Below are positions 33,984 to 46,100 of a stretch of DNA of 58,412 nucleotides, in pieces. Under the pieces are notes generated by a model, which saw only the letters and a program-made list of their open reading frames with translations, did no database searches and was not told where the DNA came from. The position numbers and the translations under genes are program-made. This DNA is from Macrocybe gigantea (Eukaryota > Basidiomycota > Agaricomycetes > Agaricales > Callistosporiaceae), in contig SJRY01000150.1 in NCBI GenBank assembly GCA_011319805.1, positions 1 through 58,412 on the forward strand, written 5' to 3'. Position 1 is the first letter of the stretch. The number at the start of each line of letters is the position of its first letter.

Positions 33984-36900
33984 GCGGAATCGGTTTTCAC
34001 GGTTTTCAAGTCCTTCGTCAATACCTTCATCAAGATCATGACTATCGTACGCAGAGATATGTAGGTGTATGTATATTAATGGTTAAATTGTCGTTAATGT
34101 GTGTTCGGGCCACCAAGATGTGGTTTTCGAGTTATCATATTGACTGCCCTTTAAGGATCAACGTGTCAGCAACGCTGATTGGAGGGTACGCCATCGCCAA
34201 TCAGCGGCGTTCGTCATTTGCTATGATGAGGACGTCATTCTCAATGTTCCGTGTGGCGATCGTTGTACCGTACAACGTGGAATCCACGCGGTCAGAATGG
34301 CTTCAGAGCAGCAAGGAGCGTTTCATATTGATGTATGGCGGCCTCGAGGTCGTGGTTTAGGGCAAAGACAAAACTGACGTAACATTGAGCATCTTGCCGC
34401 TGCGTGTTTTTCATGATCAGCTATCTTCTTTTTGCCTTCGCCGATGCTTCAATCAAAATTTCGAAACACAGGACGACTCATTTTTTCAACGCGGATATCG
34501 TTTCGATACAGCGTTATCTAACGAAATGGCACACATTTCCCCTGCGACATCCGCGAGGACCACCAAGATATCCCCCACATGAATACCCCATGTTGCCCAT
34601 TCGCTGTGTCTGTTTTTCCTATGGTGGCATTGCGTGGGTTTTCTTGTCCGCGGCCGCCTCTTCCTGAAACTTATATTTCGACGAAATTATTCCGCATGCC
34701 CGGTCTTCTTTGAACGGCACAACTTTTGCGGTTAGGTCGCCGGTCATCGGAGAAAGCAAAGAGAGGGTTATCTGCCCTTGGGAGAAACCCTATCGGACAG
34801 TTATCAAAAGGATCAAGTCTTCAGGTCCTAATCGAGGGTCTGGGGATGCCTCTTGATCGCGCTCATAATGAAATACTCGATATGGCATGGTGAGAAGAAA
34901 TGAGCGATTTCATTCCGCCAAAGTAAGGCGAGAAGTTTCCATGCTTCTGTGCTTTAATCTCTCGCCGATAATAAAATCGGGTCAAGGGAATTTCAATTTG
35001 TGTTCTTTGTCCACTCGATAACAGTGATTCGCTACACGCACGATAAGCAGCAATCTTCAACGACCAAGTTATCGCGGTACACATCTAGTCATCAAACGGT
35101 TCGGGCCGGCAACGCGTCCGTATCTGGAAGGAACGAGCAGCGATCGAGCCATATGCCTTGGGAAGAGAGCCAGGGCGACGATTTGGGAGATTTTGATCGC
35201 ATCGGCTGCTGAAAGAGGTTGCGTGGTCTTTTCGAGATCATCAAAAGTCGATGGTGTCATACAGTGTCATACCCATGGCTGCAGATGTCGGAAATCCATG
35301 AGGAAGCAGGATGGGTTAGGACAAGCAGCGAGACCGTGCTAAAGGCCAGGAATGTCTCTGCCCACTTACTATCGTGTCTTGCTTCTCGCAATGATGAGTC
35401 GACATGTGAAGAAGTTGAAGGACTGTAGGTGACAGGTGACGGATAACGAGGGTCGATCGTCGAAGGCTTGAGAGTCGTCTGTCTCACATTAAGACGTGTT
35501 TCGGAGGTGGGTCTACAAAGCAGTAAAAAGTTCAGCGAAGATAGAAAGCGGTACACAGCTCTTCGAGGAACTGCAGCTAGGTATCACATGGCTATGGGTC
35601 AGTGGCTCGATCCGAATTTCAAAAGGCAGAAGACACACCTCATCGGTTTTTTGAGGCTTGATACTGAAATTGAGAAGGCGATCGTTCCAGGTACCAAAGA
35701 AACATTTCACAGTGGGCGCTCTTGCGAAGTGTCGTCTCTTCACGTGCTCGACTCGTTTTCTTTGTGCATGACGTTGAAGCAAGCCTGTTCGTGTTCACTA
35801 CGAGGCAAATGTCACTAGAAGTATACCCCGAAGAATCAAAGCCGCTTTTCGGAAGAACATACACCCCTCACCTGTGTGATTGAGTCTTACGCAGGGATTT
35901 AGATCGGTGTCTGACGCTGAGCGATTCATAAAGGAGGGGACTCCTCGGAAACGTGCAGGTAAGACGTGATACGAGTCGCCGCCTGACTGACGTGCGATGG
36001 GAAAGGAAAGGTGGGAAACAATTGAACGAAGATTGTTGTTGATGGCAGCGTCAAAACGGGGGAAACAGCACTCGCGGAAGCTTTATTCCCAAAGGAAATT
36101 TTAATTGAGATCAAGGAAACCAGAGCAGACGAAACCGTCCGCGGCAGCCCAAACCGCTTTTGGACGCGGGCTTAAACAGACAGACCTGACCAAGTCAGGT
36201 CAGCTGGGGGGCCTTTGGCAGAAAGATGTGCAGCAACTTGTACGGTTCGACTGATCGTCGCGCTTTGGCAGATGGGATAGGTACGTTCTTTTCATATGAG
36301 CCTGGAATCGCGCAGACCTAAGTGCTGATTACGTCTGCAATGAACATGACTTTGTTCTAAAGTGGTCATTTGTTGCTGGGAAAGAGGAAGAACCCCGCTC
36401 TACTGCAGCGGTTCTGACATGAGCCGCTGGTAGTGCCGGCGGTAAAGTTTGAATAGAACGGTAGGCGCTAGGCAGGAAAAGGCAATCAATGTAATTCTCT
36501 GACGGGCTTGGTCGACTGGAGAGAGATAACGGCAGGCGCCATGGTCTGGACGTTGCCGCGGGAATGTCTGCTGTAGCCTGTCGCTGAGATACATGCCAAA
36601 GCAAGGCGATCCTTACTCCGTAGTTGGCCTGAACTGGTATTAGAGATCAGTAAATTGGAAGCTGCGCACAATTCGGTCCCTTGTGAAGGTCAAGGCATGT
36701 ATTCAAGAGTCTTGCGAGAATTACGCCACGATACAACCTTCGAGCGATATCGACCAGCTGAAATGCAAATATACATGTGCATGGCCAAGCATATCTGCAT
36801 AGGCGACGTGGGCAATACCATATGCTGTATTGATCAGCGGGAAGAACGAACAATTTAATCTGCGTAACGGCCATTTGTATTCAGGAAGGGGAAAATACTG

Positions 36901-38276
36901 AATGATTGGATGAACGATTTTGGCGTGACGTGAGCCATTGACAACGGCATTGATGCCGAATATATGATTGAGCCAAAGGGTGCCGGCGGATTTGGACCAT
37001 GAATCAGGAAGTGCTTGTGGTGGCTTTTCATCCAGGCAAGCGTTTTGCCATGATACGAAATCGGAGATCATTGGTGACATTGGTTGGACATGGGCGACCT
37101 CAAGAACGCATGCAGCAGTTTTCGGCACCTCCGGAGAAATAATAACGCGTATTTTGGGCAAGGGGTTATCCCTTTGCACGAGCCTTCCCCGAGTGCGAAA
37201 CATTGAAGAGAGAATATGCCGTGCTTTTCTGTCATGTTGCCATTTTTCCGCGAGATTTGTGCCGCTTGAGGTGCCGAATGCGACGGCCTCCGCATTATAG
37301 GGCCCGTTCCTCGTTATCTCGACCGAAAGCATTCATTTCGCCTAAGATGTCGCAGATGATTTACGCAGATGCCTAGCGATTCGCGACTGCGTCTTGACCG
37401 TGATTCGAGCTTTGAATCAATTGCGCGTTGAAAAGTGAGTTTCAAGCTGGTTGAGTGGACCGCGTCAGTCAGTCCTCTAACAACCTGAAAATTTCGACGG
37501 CAAGGAAACAGGGTGATAAGGATACCGAGGTAAAGCCGGAAGTACGCGATAGCCTGTGGTGCATAATGAGGACAGCGATGAACCTGGAACAGACGTCAAA
37601 GCGGTCGGGCTAGAAGGATTAAGAACTGACCAGGCCATCAAACACGTTTTCTTCTTACGCTCGTGGGTAGACCGGGTTTTGATGATGTTAGGACTGTACG
37701 TTATGTGCCATGGGATCCAGGTCCAAAGGAGAAATGAAATTTTTCCTTGGCTGGTCTGCGTCGTCTTGCTATGGAAAGTGCCAACAAGTCAATTTCGAAT
37801 GCGGTGATGGCCGGGAAGCATCGTAAAACCTGTTTGTCCCTGCCTGGAGTAGCGGGCAGTGCAGAAAGCCGTTGACGTTCATTCATGAGTAGCACGTCAG
37901 AATAATAATTGCTTGCACTTGAAATTCAAAGGCTGATGAAAAGAACGTTGCATATGAATGATAGAGATCGTCTATGAACAACATTGATACCTAATGGAGG
38001 AGAAAATCTGGCCGAATGTTTTGACCCAAAAAAAAGGAATGAGATGCAGCATGATGAGCGTTGGAGAGATGCGGAGGATATCTGTCTATGTACGAGGAGA
38101 TTCTATGCAAGAGAGGAAACCCGAAAGCAACGAAAGCGAATGTGCGAGGAGCGACTCTTTTTATCCGACGAGCGGAAACCCATTAGGCTTTGGCCGACCC
38201 TGGTGGCCAAAGGAAACTACAAAGTCCCAGTGAAAGGTGAAGGAAAGGTATACGAGGAGGAGGATAGAGAGAACGT
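33984..38276. other. Gene-poor stretch, 4.3 kb
   Basis: The longest region without a supported gene. Several frames of 80-120 codons occur on both strands. The plus-strand frame 35468-35818 (start not ATG; QWLDPNFKRQKTHLIGFLRL) and the minus frame 37332-36721 are the best of them, but neither shows a known domain or clear splicing. No TIR, long repeat or RNA gene was found by eye. Confidence 0.4.
36721..37332 (-). CDS. Possible protein of 203 aa, unsupported
   Basis: An ATG-started uninterrupted frame of 203 codons, unusually long for its surroundings. The C-terminal half has two Trp/Tyr-rich hydrophobic stretches (TLWLNHIFGINAVVNGSRHA; INTAYGIAHVAYADMLGHAH) that could be membrane or amphipathic helices. 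There is no recognisable family, and the plus strand over the same bases is also open for 110 codons. Treat as a candidate only. Confidence 0.22.
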   Translation of the reverse strand: MLSVEITRNGPYNAEAVAFGTSSGTNLAEKWQHDRKARHILSSMFRTRGRLVQRDNPLPKIRVIISPEVPKTAACVLEVAHVQPMSPMISDFVSWQNACLDEKPPQALPDSWSKSAGTLWLNHIFGINAVVNGSRHAKIVHPIIQYFPLPEYKWPLRRLNCSFFPLINTAYGIAHVAYADMLGHAHVYLHFSWSISLEGCIVA

Positions 38277-38744
38277 CTATGGCGGATTCATGACTTTTTC
38301 TGGAAAGAGTTGGTGAGCGTGCGTTAGAAACGTGAGGGATCTGGTACACACCGGTCGCATCATCAATGGCGACGCGGACCCCTGTGATGGTGCCGGAGAT
38401 GGCTGAAAGAGAGGAAGGGGTATTAAGAGATGCAACTGCAAAGGCGAAACGACTTGAACGTACTGGCATCATGTACGCTGGCGTCTGGCGCTGGTTTTGA
38501 GCAATGGCAGAGGCGGTCTTTGAGAGCGCCTTCTGGAGCTGTCGCGCGTCGGTCAGTTCGAGAGCTGTCGCAAAATGCACTGCGGACACGCCCTCACCTT
38601 TGCCTCGCTCTCTGCCGCTCGTTGGGCATACATGGTCGGGTGCAAAGGAATGTTCTGCAAGCTGGTCGCCTGGGGGAGCTGGTTGAGCGAAGAAGAGAGG
38701 CTCGGTAGGGAAACAAGATTCGAAGGCGGCATTTTGGACGACAT
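38277..38744 (-). CDS. Small spliced protein of 115 aa, unknown function
   Basis: Three exons, 38744-38598, 38538-38464 and 38402-38277, with introns of 59 and 61 bp. All introns are phase 0 with good donors (AAG|GTGAGG, CCA|GTACGT) and acceptors. The product starts MSSKMPPSNLVSLPSLSSSL, has a charged Ala/Gln/Glu/Lys helix across the exon 1-2 join (YAQRAAESEAK then LQKALSKTASAIAQNQRQ) likely to form a coiled coil or amphipathic helix, then a Pro/Ser-rich linker. It ends VMNPP-stop. The perfect phasing of three short exons is the main evidence. The short helical plus disordered design would suit a subunit of a larger complex; family not recognised. Confidence 0.6.
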
Positions 38745-40457
38745 TGGCGTTGCAGACGGTAGAGAATGAGTGCCCTGGCTGAGGAACGGAGGAAAGGGTG
38801 TTTTGGGTTGGATTTATATGGGACGCCGGGATGGACGCGTGACTGGATTCGATCATTCGTTAAGCGTACGGCAGATTGGCTGCATTCACGCAACACCTTT
38901 CCTACCGTCGCAACGGAGACGTCAAGTAAGCACCTCGTTTGACCCCTTTTGATCCTCACCGCGATCCAAGATTCGTAGATTCATATCCGGCGGTTCCTCC
39001 CGAGCCTCAGAAAATCAGGGCTTGTTCGCACAGGCCTCGAGGTGGCGGTAATCAGGCAGCTCATATGCTCACCAGGACCGTGCTCAAAATTTTTGGGGTG
39101 CTCATTTTATCAGCTCGCGAACATGGGCTGACAACCTTGTGTGTTTATCAACCACGGACCCTTTTTGTTTCTCCTCGCTGCAACCTACCCGAGCGGACTA
39201 TCTATCGCCATTCATGACTTCTACCTCTGTCTGCTCTCTTTCTTTACTCACGACCTTGGGAACTCGGCCTGCAAGCTTCGTCGTCCATCATCAGCACCTC
39301 ACCTTCTCATCTCTTCTCTGAGCCTTAAACTCTTATCGCAATCGGAAATCCTACAGGTCCTCTCGACTCTCTCAACACCGAAAGCTTACCTAGCCCATGT
39401 TATTACCCTCCTCTCTTCTAGGTGGATCTCTCTATACATCAGGGTCTCAAAGTTATCTCCGTAATAGATGTATCTGCTCTCCTTCCAAAGACGTATCAAA
39501 GGGAAAAAATCCGGTCAAGTTGGTCCAATCACGATGACTCAATTCGGATATGTACGATGCTCACATCGCTCCCCTATACCCACTTACGCTTACGACCGGA
39601 AGAAAACAGCCACATTTCACGATTTCCTGTACTTGCTGACCCTCGGAAGAATCCGAACGCTCAAAGGCTGTCGATATTCTCACTATCATGCATCTCACCT
39701 GCGGCGAAGCTGTGAACGGGCGCTCCGCCGTCACTCTTGCATTGATCTTGGACCTCAGGATTGCTGGGGCTTTCCGCCTCTCGAAACTGGTTTAGCGTGA
39801 ATCTATGGGTTCTGACACTGCATTTTAGCCCTGCAAGGCAGGTGAAATGCCATTGAAACCGACGGCTCACCTGTGCGGCAGACGATCTAAATCCTGCCTT
39901 GCTAGATCATCTGACCAACTATATTTCCCTCACCCTGAAGCAGAGAGCTTCCACCGTGGCTACGATCGTTCTTCAGGATTGAATAGGTAATGCGTCCGCC
40001 GTGGGTCTTCCTCATCAATTCCACAGAATTCGACCAGGCCTCAGGCTCCTGCCGTCCAATCGCATTCTAATAAAACGAGCTCCCGAAGAGGAAAGAAACC
40101 CGCCAATAGCAAGCAATGGAAATTGCCGGCCCTCTTTCTACGCTATCTAGATGCTCTTTGAGCTAGAAACCCGAGTCTTGAGGCTAGGTGAGTGGAAAAG
40201 CTAATTTACTATTTGTACCCCCTCCCCAAATGTTCTTCATTTTCTCATTGATTTAACTCATTCATGTCGTCATTGCTTCAATGTCGGCCGCGGAGAAGGG
40301 GACTCCTTTACATGTCTTGTGTCAGATCTCATTTTTCTTGAAGTGAAAGGCAAGGCCTGACAACCTTTCTCTGTAGGTTTCACACGTGGACGGAGATCTG
40401 CTCAACGTGGCGTCAAAACGTTCATGCGCCAGCCTCCGCGGCCACTCGATTGGCTGA
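38745..40457. other. Pyrimidine-rich upstream region, coding status unclear
   Basis: CT-rich tracts at 39180-39420 resemble a basidiomycete promoter with a long 5' leader. Between 39860 and 40150 two different frames stay open through a good donor (AATAG|GTAATG at 39986) and acceptor: one Ser/Gln-rich (SSSIPQNSTRPQAPAVQSHS), the other basic. I cannot decide between them, or tell whether they belong to the gene that begins at about 40458. Confidence 0.35.
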
Positions 40458-41372
40458 CCTCTATTTGAGGCGTCCTTTGCGCGCTCACGCGGAGGCACTC
40501 CTGACTCTAGATCCGTCCGGCCGTTTGATCCTCGTCTTAAAGTAGTTACCGGGTTCATCAAAGAATCGTGGCCATCGCTGAACGAAGAGAACTCTCTCAC
40601 GCACTCTGGGTCTTTTTTAGATGAGACTGTCTTGTCAATGCTTTACGACATTGAAGGAAATGCATTCGTTAACATCGGCATTGACGTTGCTCTGGTCTCC
40701 TGTTCCTTACCTTTTACCTAACATGTGCCTCAGGTCAATGTTTGGTATTTGGCGGTCATCGTCCATCGCGACGATGCATGTCGCTTCGAGCAATGGTACG
40801 TTAGACAGCGAAAAGGGTGATAACTACGTTATCCGCAACAGATCATACTTGTAGAGACACGTCATCTCGTGATAGATCGCTGGGAAAAGGTAACCTGTCG
40901 GCTTGTCGATGCAGAATATATACCCGACCGTGTGCAGGTGGGACATACACGAGCAGGTAGGGCAGATACAAACATCCCATGAACGCCACATCATGTGCTA
41001 CCATCACAACGCCAGACAACTTGATTTCCTGAAAACTCAAATCTTATGACAACGCTAATTTATTGCCTCCGTGGCATTCGCATGCGAACATGACATAGGA
41101 GTGCAGTAGCATGGAGTTACATGATATGCGAGTACGTGGATGTCCTTTTCTTCCGCTTGGGTGGGAGCTCGGGAGGAGAAGACGAGTTGCAGGAATACAA
41201 CGTCAATTCTCATGTATGGTACACGTTTTTGTTCGCTTTTACTTATGCGTTTCTCAGTTCCGTTGTGCTTATGCTCCTGGTCGCGCGACCAGAACGGGCC
41301 CTTGGGAAAATCGCTTCACTGGTTGCGGATTTTGTAGTATCCGGTGATGGTACTGTTAGACTTTCTAGGTGA
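40458..41372 (+). CDS. Unidentified gene fragment with C-terminal membrane helix
   Basis: An 88-codon open frame without an ATG (40458-40722) reads like coding sequence (PFDPRLKVVTGFIKESWPSL; DETVLSMLYDIEGNAFVNIG). Plausible splicing via GTCTCC...CTCAG gives VNVWYLAVIVHRDDACRFEQ, and a further exon after 40937 gives WDIHEQVGQIQTSHERHIMC. The last exon (about 41121-41372) encodes DVLFFRLGGSSGGEDELQEY, a 25-residue hydrophobic segment (WYTFLFAFTYAFLSSVVLML) and VADFVVSGDGTVRLSR-stop. So a protein with a C-terminal transmembrane helix is likely, but the 5' end, some joins and the identity are unresolved. Confidence 0.42.
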
Positions 41373-43125
41373 CGTGTGTGGGCGGTTCGGATATCAGCGT
41401 GATGTGTTTGTGGACGCCATTGATTCGAGTGGTCGGGTTGTATGGGTGACGTTATATTTCTGTAGGTGAATGGCGTGCTCATTATGCGCTAAGCCATGGG
41501 GAGTTTGGAAAGGGCCGTGCTTGTCTGCACGAATTATCCTGACTGGCATCAACCTGAATCATGCCGCAATCGACTGGACTTGGCCACATCATTTATTCGT
41601 TCGTGTTGATCGTGACCAGAAATAGATGAATTTACGAGGCGAGCGGAGAATGACGAATGCGGGCTTCAACGCTGTCTATCTTTGATCTGTTCGAGGAAAG
41701 CGCGTTCCTGCATGAGGGGGAAATGAAAATGACTGGACGCCTTCAGGATGCAAGTCATCGCACACTCACCACTCCAAAAGCGCTGAATGCAGGAACGACC
41801 GTATATGTACAAGATCGAGCCGTATATGGGCGCTCTCCAAGAATGGGGATTTGACCAATCGCTCGATGGGGAGCCTAAAAAGTAAGCCACGCACCCAAAT
41901 TGAACGGGCTCGATGGGATCAATATCGGCATGTCCTGCTCCATAGTTGTAGAAGAGCCGTATTTGAGAAGGACGCTAACATGACTGGTTTTCGTAATCGT
42001 AGCTCGGGAGCTGTACCATGTCAAACTGCTTGAGCTGCAAACAAGGCGAGTCGACCGCCCGAAAGGAGGACGGCATGGACGCAGTGAGGCCTCAATACTG
42101 AGGCATTTTTCTAACCGACTAGGCTTGAGGCGGAGCAAGTGACATTGGCGCATGTGCTCCGGGGTGAGTATCGACAGATTCGAAAGGACGACAGGGAAGG
42201 GGATCCAAGGATGGGTGTTCGGATGGCTTGCGAAGCTAGTCATAAGCGCGCTCGCGCTTCCGATTCGGTGCAGAATGATAGAACGAATACGCGAATCGTC
42301 GAGCTTCCGCTGCGCATCTGCAAATGCAGATGATCATGAAAGTGAGATGTCGCCCAGTCAAGGCCACAGGAGACTTGTGCCCACAGTGCGATCCGAAGGG
42401 AAATTTTGGGGCAATCACAGACTTTTGGATATCAAGGAAAGCGACGAAATTGGATAAAACCAGTCTCATCCTTTGTTAAGCCGCTCGGCTGGGAGGCAAG
42501 CAGGTCCTTCTTCCGTTGTTCTTCATATGGAATGGAACCGTACTTCGGGGTGCATGTCATCAAATAGGCACTTCCGGGGAGAAGGACTGAGCTGACTCCA
42601 GCGTCGATAAGGAGAACAAAGGGCATCGGCGGCACCCTCAATATCGGCATGGCTGAGAACATTCGGTCGAAAAGGAAGATTACGCATTGCGCCTGACTCC
42701 TATCGCACGTATGAGTCTGATGCACAGATGCACTAAGGTCTGTCCCCGTTTTCTTGTCCGCCTGGCAGAAGCTCGTAACGACGTTCGAACCCTAAAGAGA
42801 ATATTAGAAGACAAACGAAGGGGCATGTTCCTGTGATGCCGTTATCACGATGAACGCATGGTATCGAGCGAAGCAATCAGGCTCTTTGCCAATACCCTTT
42901 GTCTCTGTCTTCTTGAAGACCAAGTGCTGACTACACGACGTGAAGGACATTGAGGAGTAAGCGTGGCTGTGCCAAAAATGTAAAGCACGACCACAATAGT
43001 TGAGCCATGTGCAAACTTGCCTCCCGCCACCACGTCGTCAGCCTCGAGGCCAACAGGAGGCGCAACGGGCACATCTGCCCTGCCCATCGCATACCCCAGT
43101 ATCTCCTCATCAGCGCCGTGCCACC
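41373..43125. other. Spacer upstream of the NYN gene
   Basis: 1.75 kb. Minus-strand frames at 41666-41890, 41875-42243, 42432-42725 and 42845-43180 include hydrophobic stretches (HGSTIVVVLYIFG) but no consistent gene structure. The last ~150 bp serve as the 5' leader of the NYN gene. Confidence 0.4.
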
Positions 43126-46100
43126 ATGCCGCCTTACAAGTCCACCTATTCCTTGAGTAGCACCGAGTCGCCGGCCTCACTAACTGTTCCCATCAGCCCC
43201 TTCTCCGCCTCCTCCGCGTCCGATTCAATCTACACATCAGATGAACAGCCAGATCTCGGGGCATTCACGACCGTTTTGAGGGAGCTTGTGCATCTGCAGC
43301 CACCGCCGAGGATACCCGCAATGGCACACAACCACCATCTTCGCCGACGTGATGATTTTACGGACTCAAGAAGCAAGTCTACAACTCTTACAAGCACTGG
43401 CACGGGCCTGGATACCGATATTGAGCGTCGGTCGACGGTTTGGAATCAACAGCCCATCGCCGACTATCTCCGCGTCTCTTCTGTCACCAGCGACGGCGTT
43501 GAATCAGATGTCGAAGAGGGGGCAGAAGAGTCAGACACAGAGGGCGCTCGGACGGTCGAGATAGAGTCTGCCACAGAGATGGACGATGTGGAGGAGGAAG
43601 ATGACATCGATGAAGATGCGGAGGACGATGAAGGGAACCTCGAAAGCGAACTTGATCCTAGCATTCAGTCGCAACCTGCTCCATCATATCTTTCAGTCTC
43701 TTCCACGTCTACGGAACCTGATCACGACCACGAACCAGAAGACGTTGGCACAGATCATCATCCCTCGCTTGGTTATCTGGACAAGACTCTTAATTTTATA
43801 GCAGCGGAGCGCGCTCGTTGGAATGCACAACGCGGAAGTATGCTTCTAGATGGCTCCCCTACACCTCAACAGCCAGGGACATGGAGTCATGTCATAGGTA
43901 TGTTTTCATTGGCGAGCGGAGTCAACCTTTGTCTCCTCATATGCTCCCAATATTTTCAGTCGGAGGGGACTGACTCACACATGAGTTGAATAGAACCTCG
44001 TCGAAAACGAAAGCGTCGACGGCCCGATAGGCCCAACTCTCTCGCACGAACAGCTGGTCTACTATCGCACGTTGAGGAAATTGTTGACCGAAAAGCAGAA
44101 AAGCACCATACTTCCAGTGGTGGCAACTACAGCGACCAGGACCCGGTCTCAGAACCTTCTTCTCATTCTACTATCAAGCCTAAATCCAAATCCAAGTCTG
44201 TTCCCGCATCTCCTTCCACGCATGACTTCGCTTTTGATCACGAACCCACCGACAAGACAACTGTAGTCTCCGACGTTCCTTCATCGACCCCACGTACGCG
44301 TACCAGGACGAGGAAAAGCACAAGCTTCGCGCTGCAAGTCAGCAGGATGATCACCCTGTGATGCAGATCCTTACTCGTCCTGAACCCTTTATGTCTCCAT
44401 CTCCGCCACCAAGGCCAGCAGTATTTCACTTGGAGGCTCAAAGTGTCACAAGCGGGCCTGAAACCGGTGGTGACGCAGCAAGCACCAGCGGCCCGGAGGC
44501 GCCTCGTATCGGATCGCATATCCGACGGCGGAGGAGACCCAAGACTCGACAAGCCTTGGATGCCAACAACGTTGTTGGGCATGCTCCTCATAACCTTCTT
44601 TCAGAATTAAACAAAGGCGCGCAAACTCCAAATGCATCCAATATGAAAGACATTCCCACCGAGATACCACACTCCTCGACCAGTCATGCGACGCGCGAAG
44701 GACATAGGTTATTTAATTTGGCATGGAAGCTGGGTAGGCTGTTTCCTAAAGACAAACTGGCGCTCGACGATATTTTGAATCGAATGAAAGAAGTGGACAA
44801 TTTGGGATATAACAATGGGTTAGATGAGGGCGAGAGAAATAATTTATTGGATCCAAGGGGGCCATCGCCGAAGGATGATGATGCATTGGTTCATATTTTC
44901 ATCGATCAGTTGAGTTTCTCCAGGTTATCCTTTCTTTCTTTCTTTTTTTTTCCATCCCCCGGGTTTCTCTTTCGAGTCCGAAATTGTGAATCCACCATTT
45001 AAGACGCGATGCCCTCAGTGGTCTGTGCCTCGTGGCACCTGAGACCGAAGGAAAGTAAATAAGGTTGTCAGAACCTTGCCATTTTCCTCGTTGTGCTATC
45101 GTTATCGATTCCTTCCGCTTTCCAAGCTCACATTTCTTTTACTGACCTTTGCTGTTCTCTCTCCTTCTTTCCTTCCAGCTCAAATATTCTTATTGGATTG
45201 CTTAACTACCATAAACGACATGCCACTCCTAAACGCGCACGTAATAGACCAGCATCACTTTCGATTGATGCGAACGGTGGACCCAGGGACGCGATGCCGC
45301 CGGCTTCACTACCACCGTCGACTTCTGCCGCCTCTCCGGATCGTACGGCAGGCGAAACCATCGCCGCAGGAATGGCGGCCATCAAGAACAGCACACGTTC
45401 CGAGGAAGAAGGTGGCGCTGACATCGACGAATACGACGTTGATAGCGTCGTTCTGGAACGACCAGCATATTTGGGGACCCGCGAGTTGCGCCAAGGTCGT
45501 CCCGTTCATCGGGCTGCCGAAGAGAAAGATGACACCGGCAACAGCGCTCGGGGATCAAACCTTGTTCAGTCAAATATGAAGGCACAAGGCCATCTAGAGC
45601 TCTCTCCGATTATCATAGAGAGCATTGTAGAAGATGTTAATGTGGATGGACGAATAGGTAGCCGGCGGAAAGTGGCCACTTCGCCCTCGATCTATGCCGA
45701 AAGTTCTTCCCCATCTCATGCCACCATCGTCATTTCCCGTGCTTCCTCACCGCCATCGATGTTGACGTCAAAGGCCAGACGAAGACCGGAAAGTCTCCAG
45801 AGGGCACTCCTAACCGCATTTCCCTGTCTTCTCTTACGTCCGCCGTTACCCTGCCTTCCGCTCTTTCGATTCCACACACTCCGATTCCACTTCCTTCCTT
45901 TGCAACGGCTGCCAGAGTCGTTTATTCTGCAGGGACAGGTCTCGATACACCTGTCTCATCTAATGTCGCAACAAATGCTACCGATAACACTCGCGGTTCG
46001 ACGCCTTCGACTACCCCAACGCACATCTCGTCTGCATTTGCATTGCCTAGGAAGAGGACTGAAGTCGCCTCGGCCAAGCCTCGTTTTTCTCAGGGTTACC

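Noticed and set aside
36721..37332. A 203-codon ORF considered as a pheromone-receptor or membrane protein
   Set aside because: The hydrophobic stretches do not match STE3-type receptors in order or motifs and the opposite strand is also open; kept only as a low-confidence candidate.
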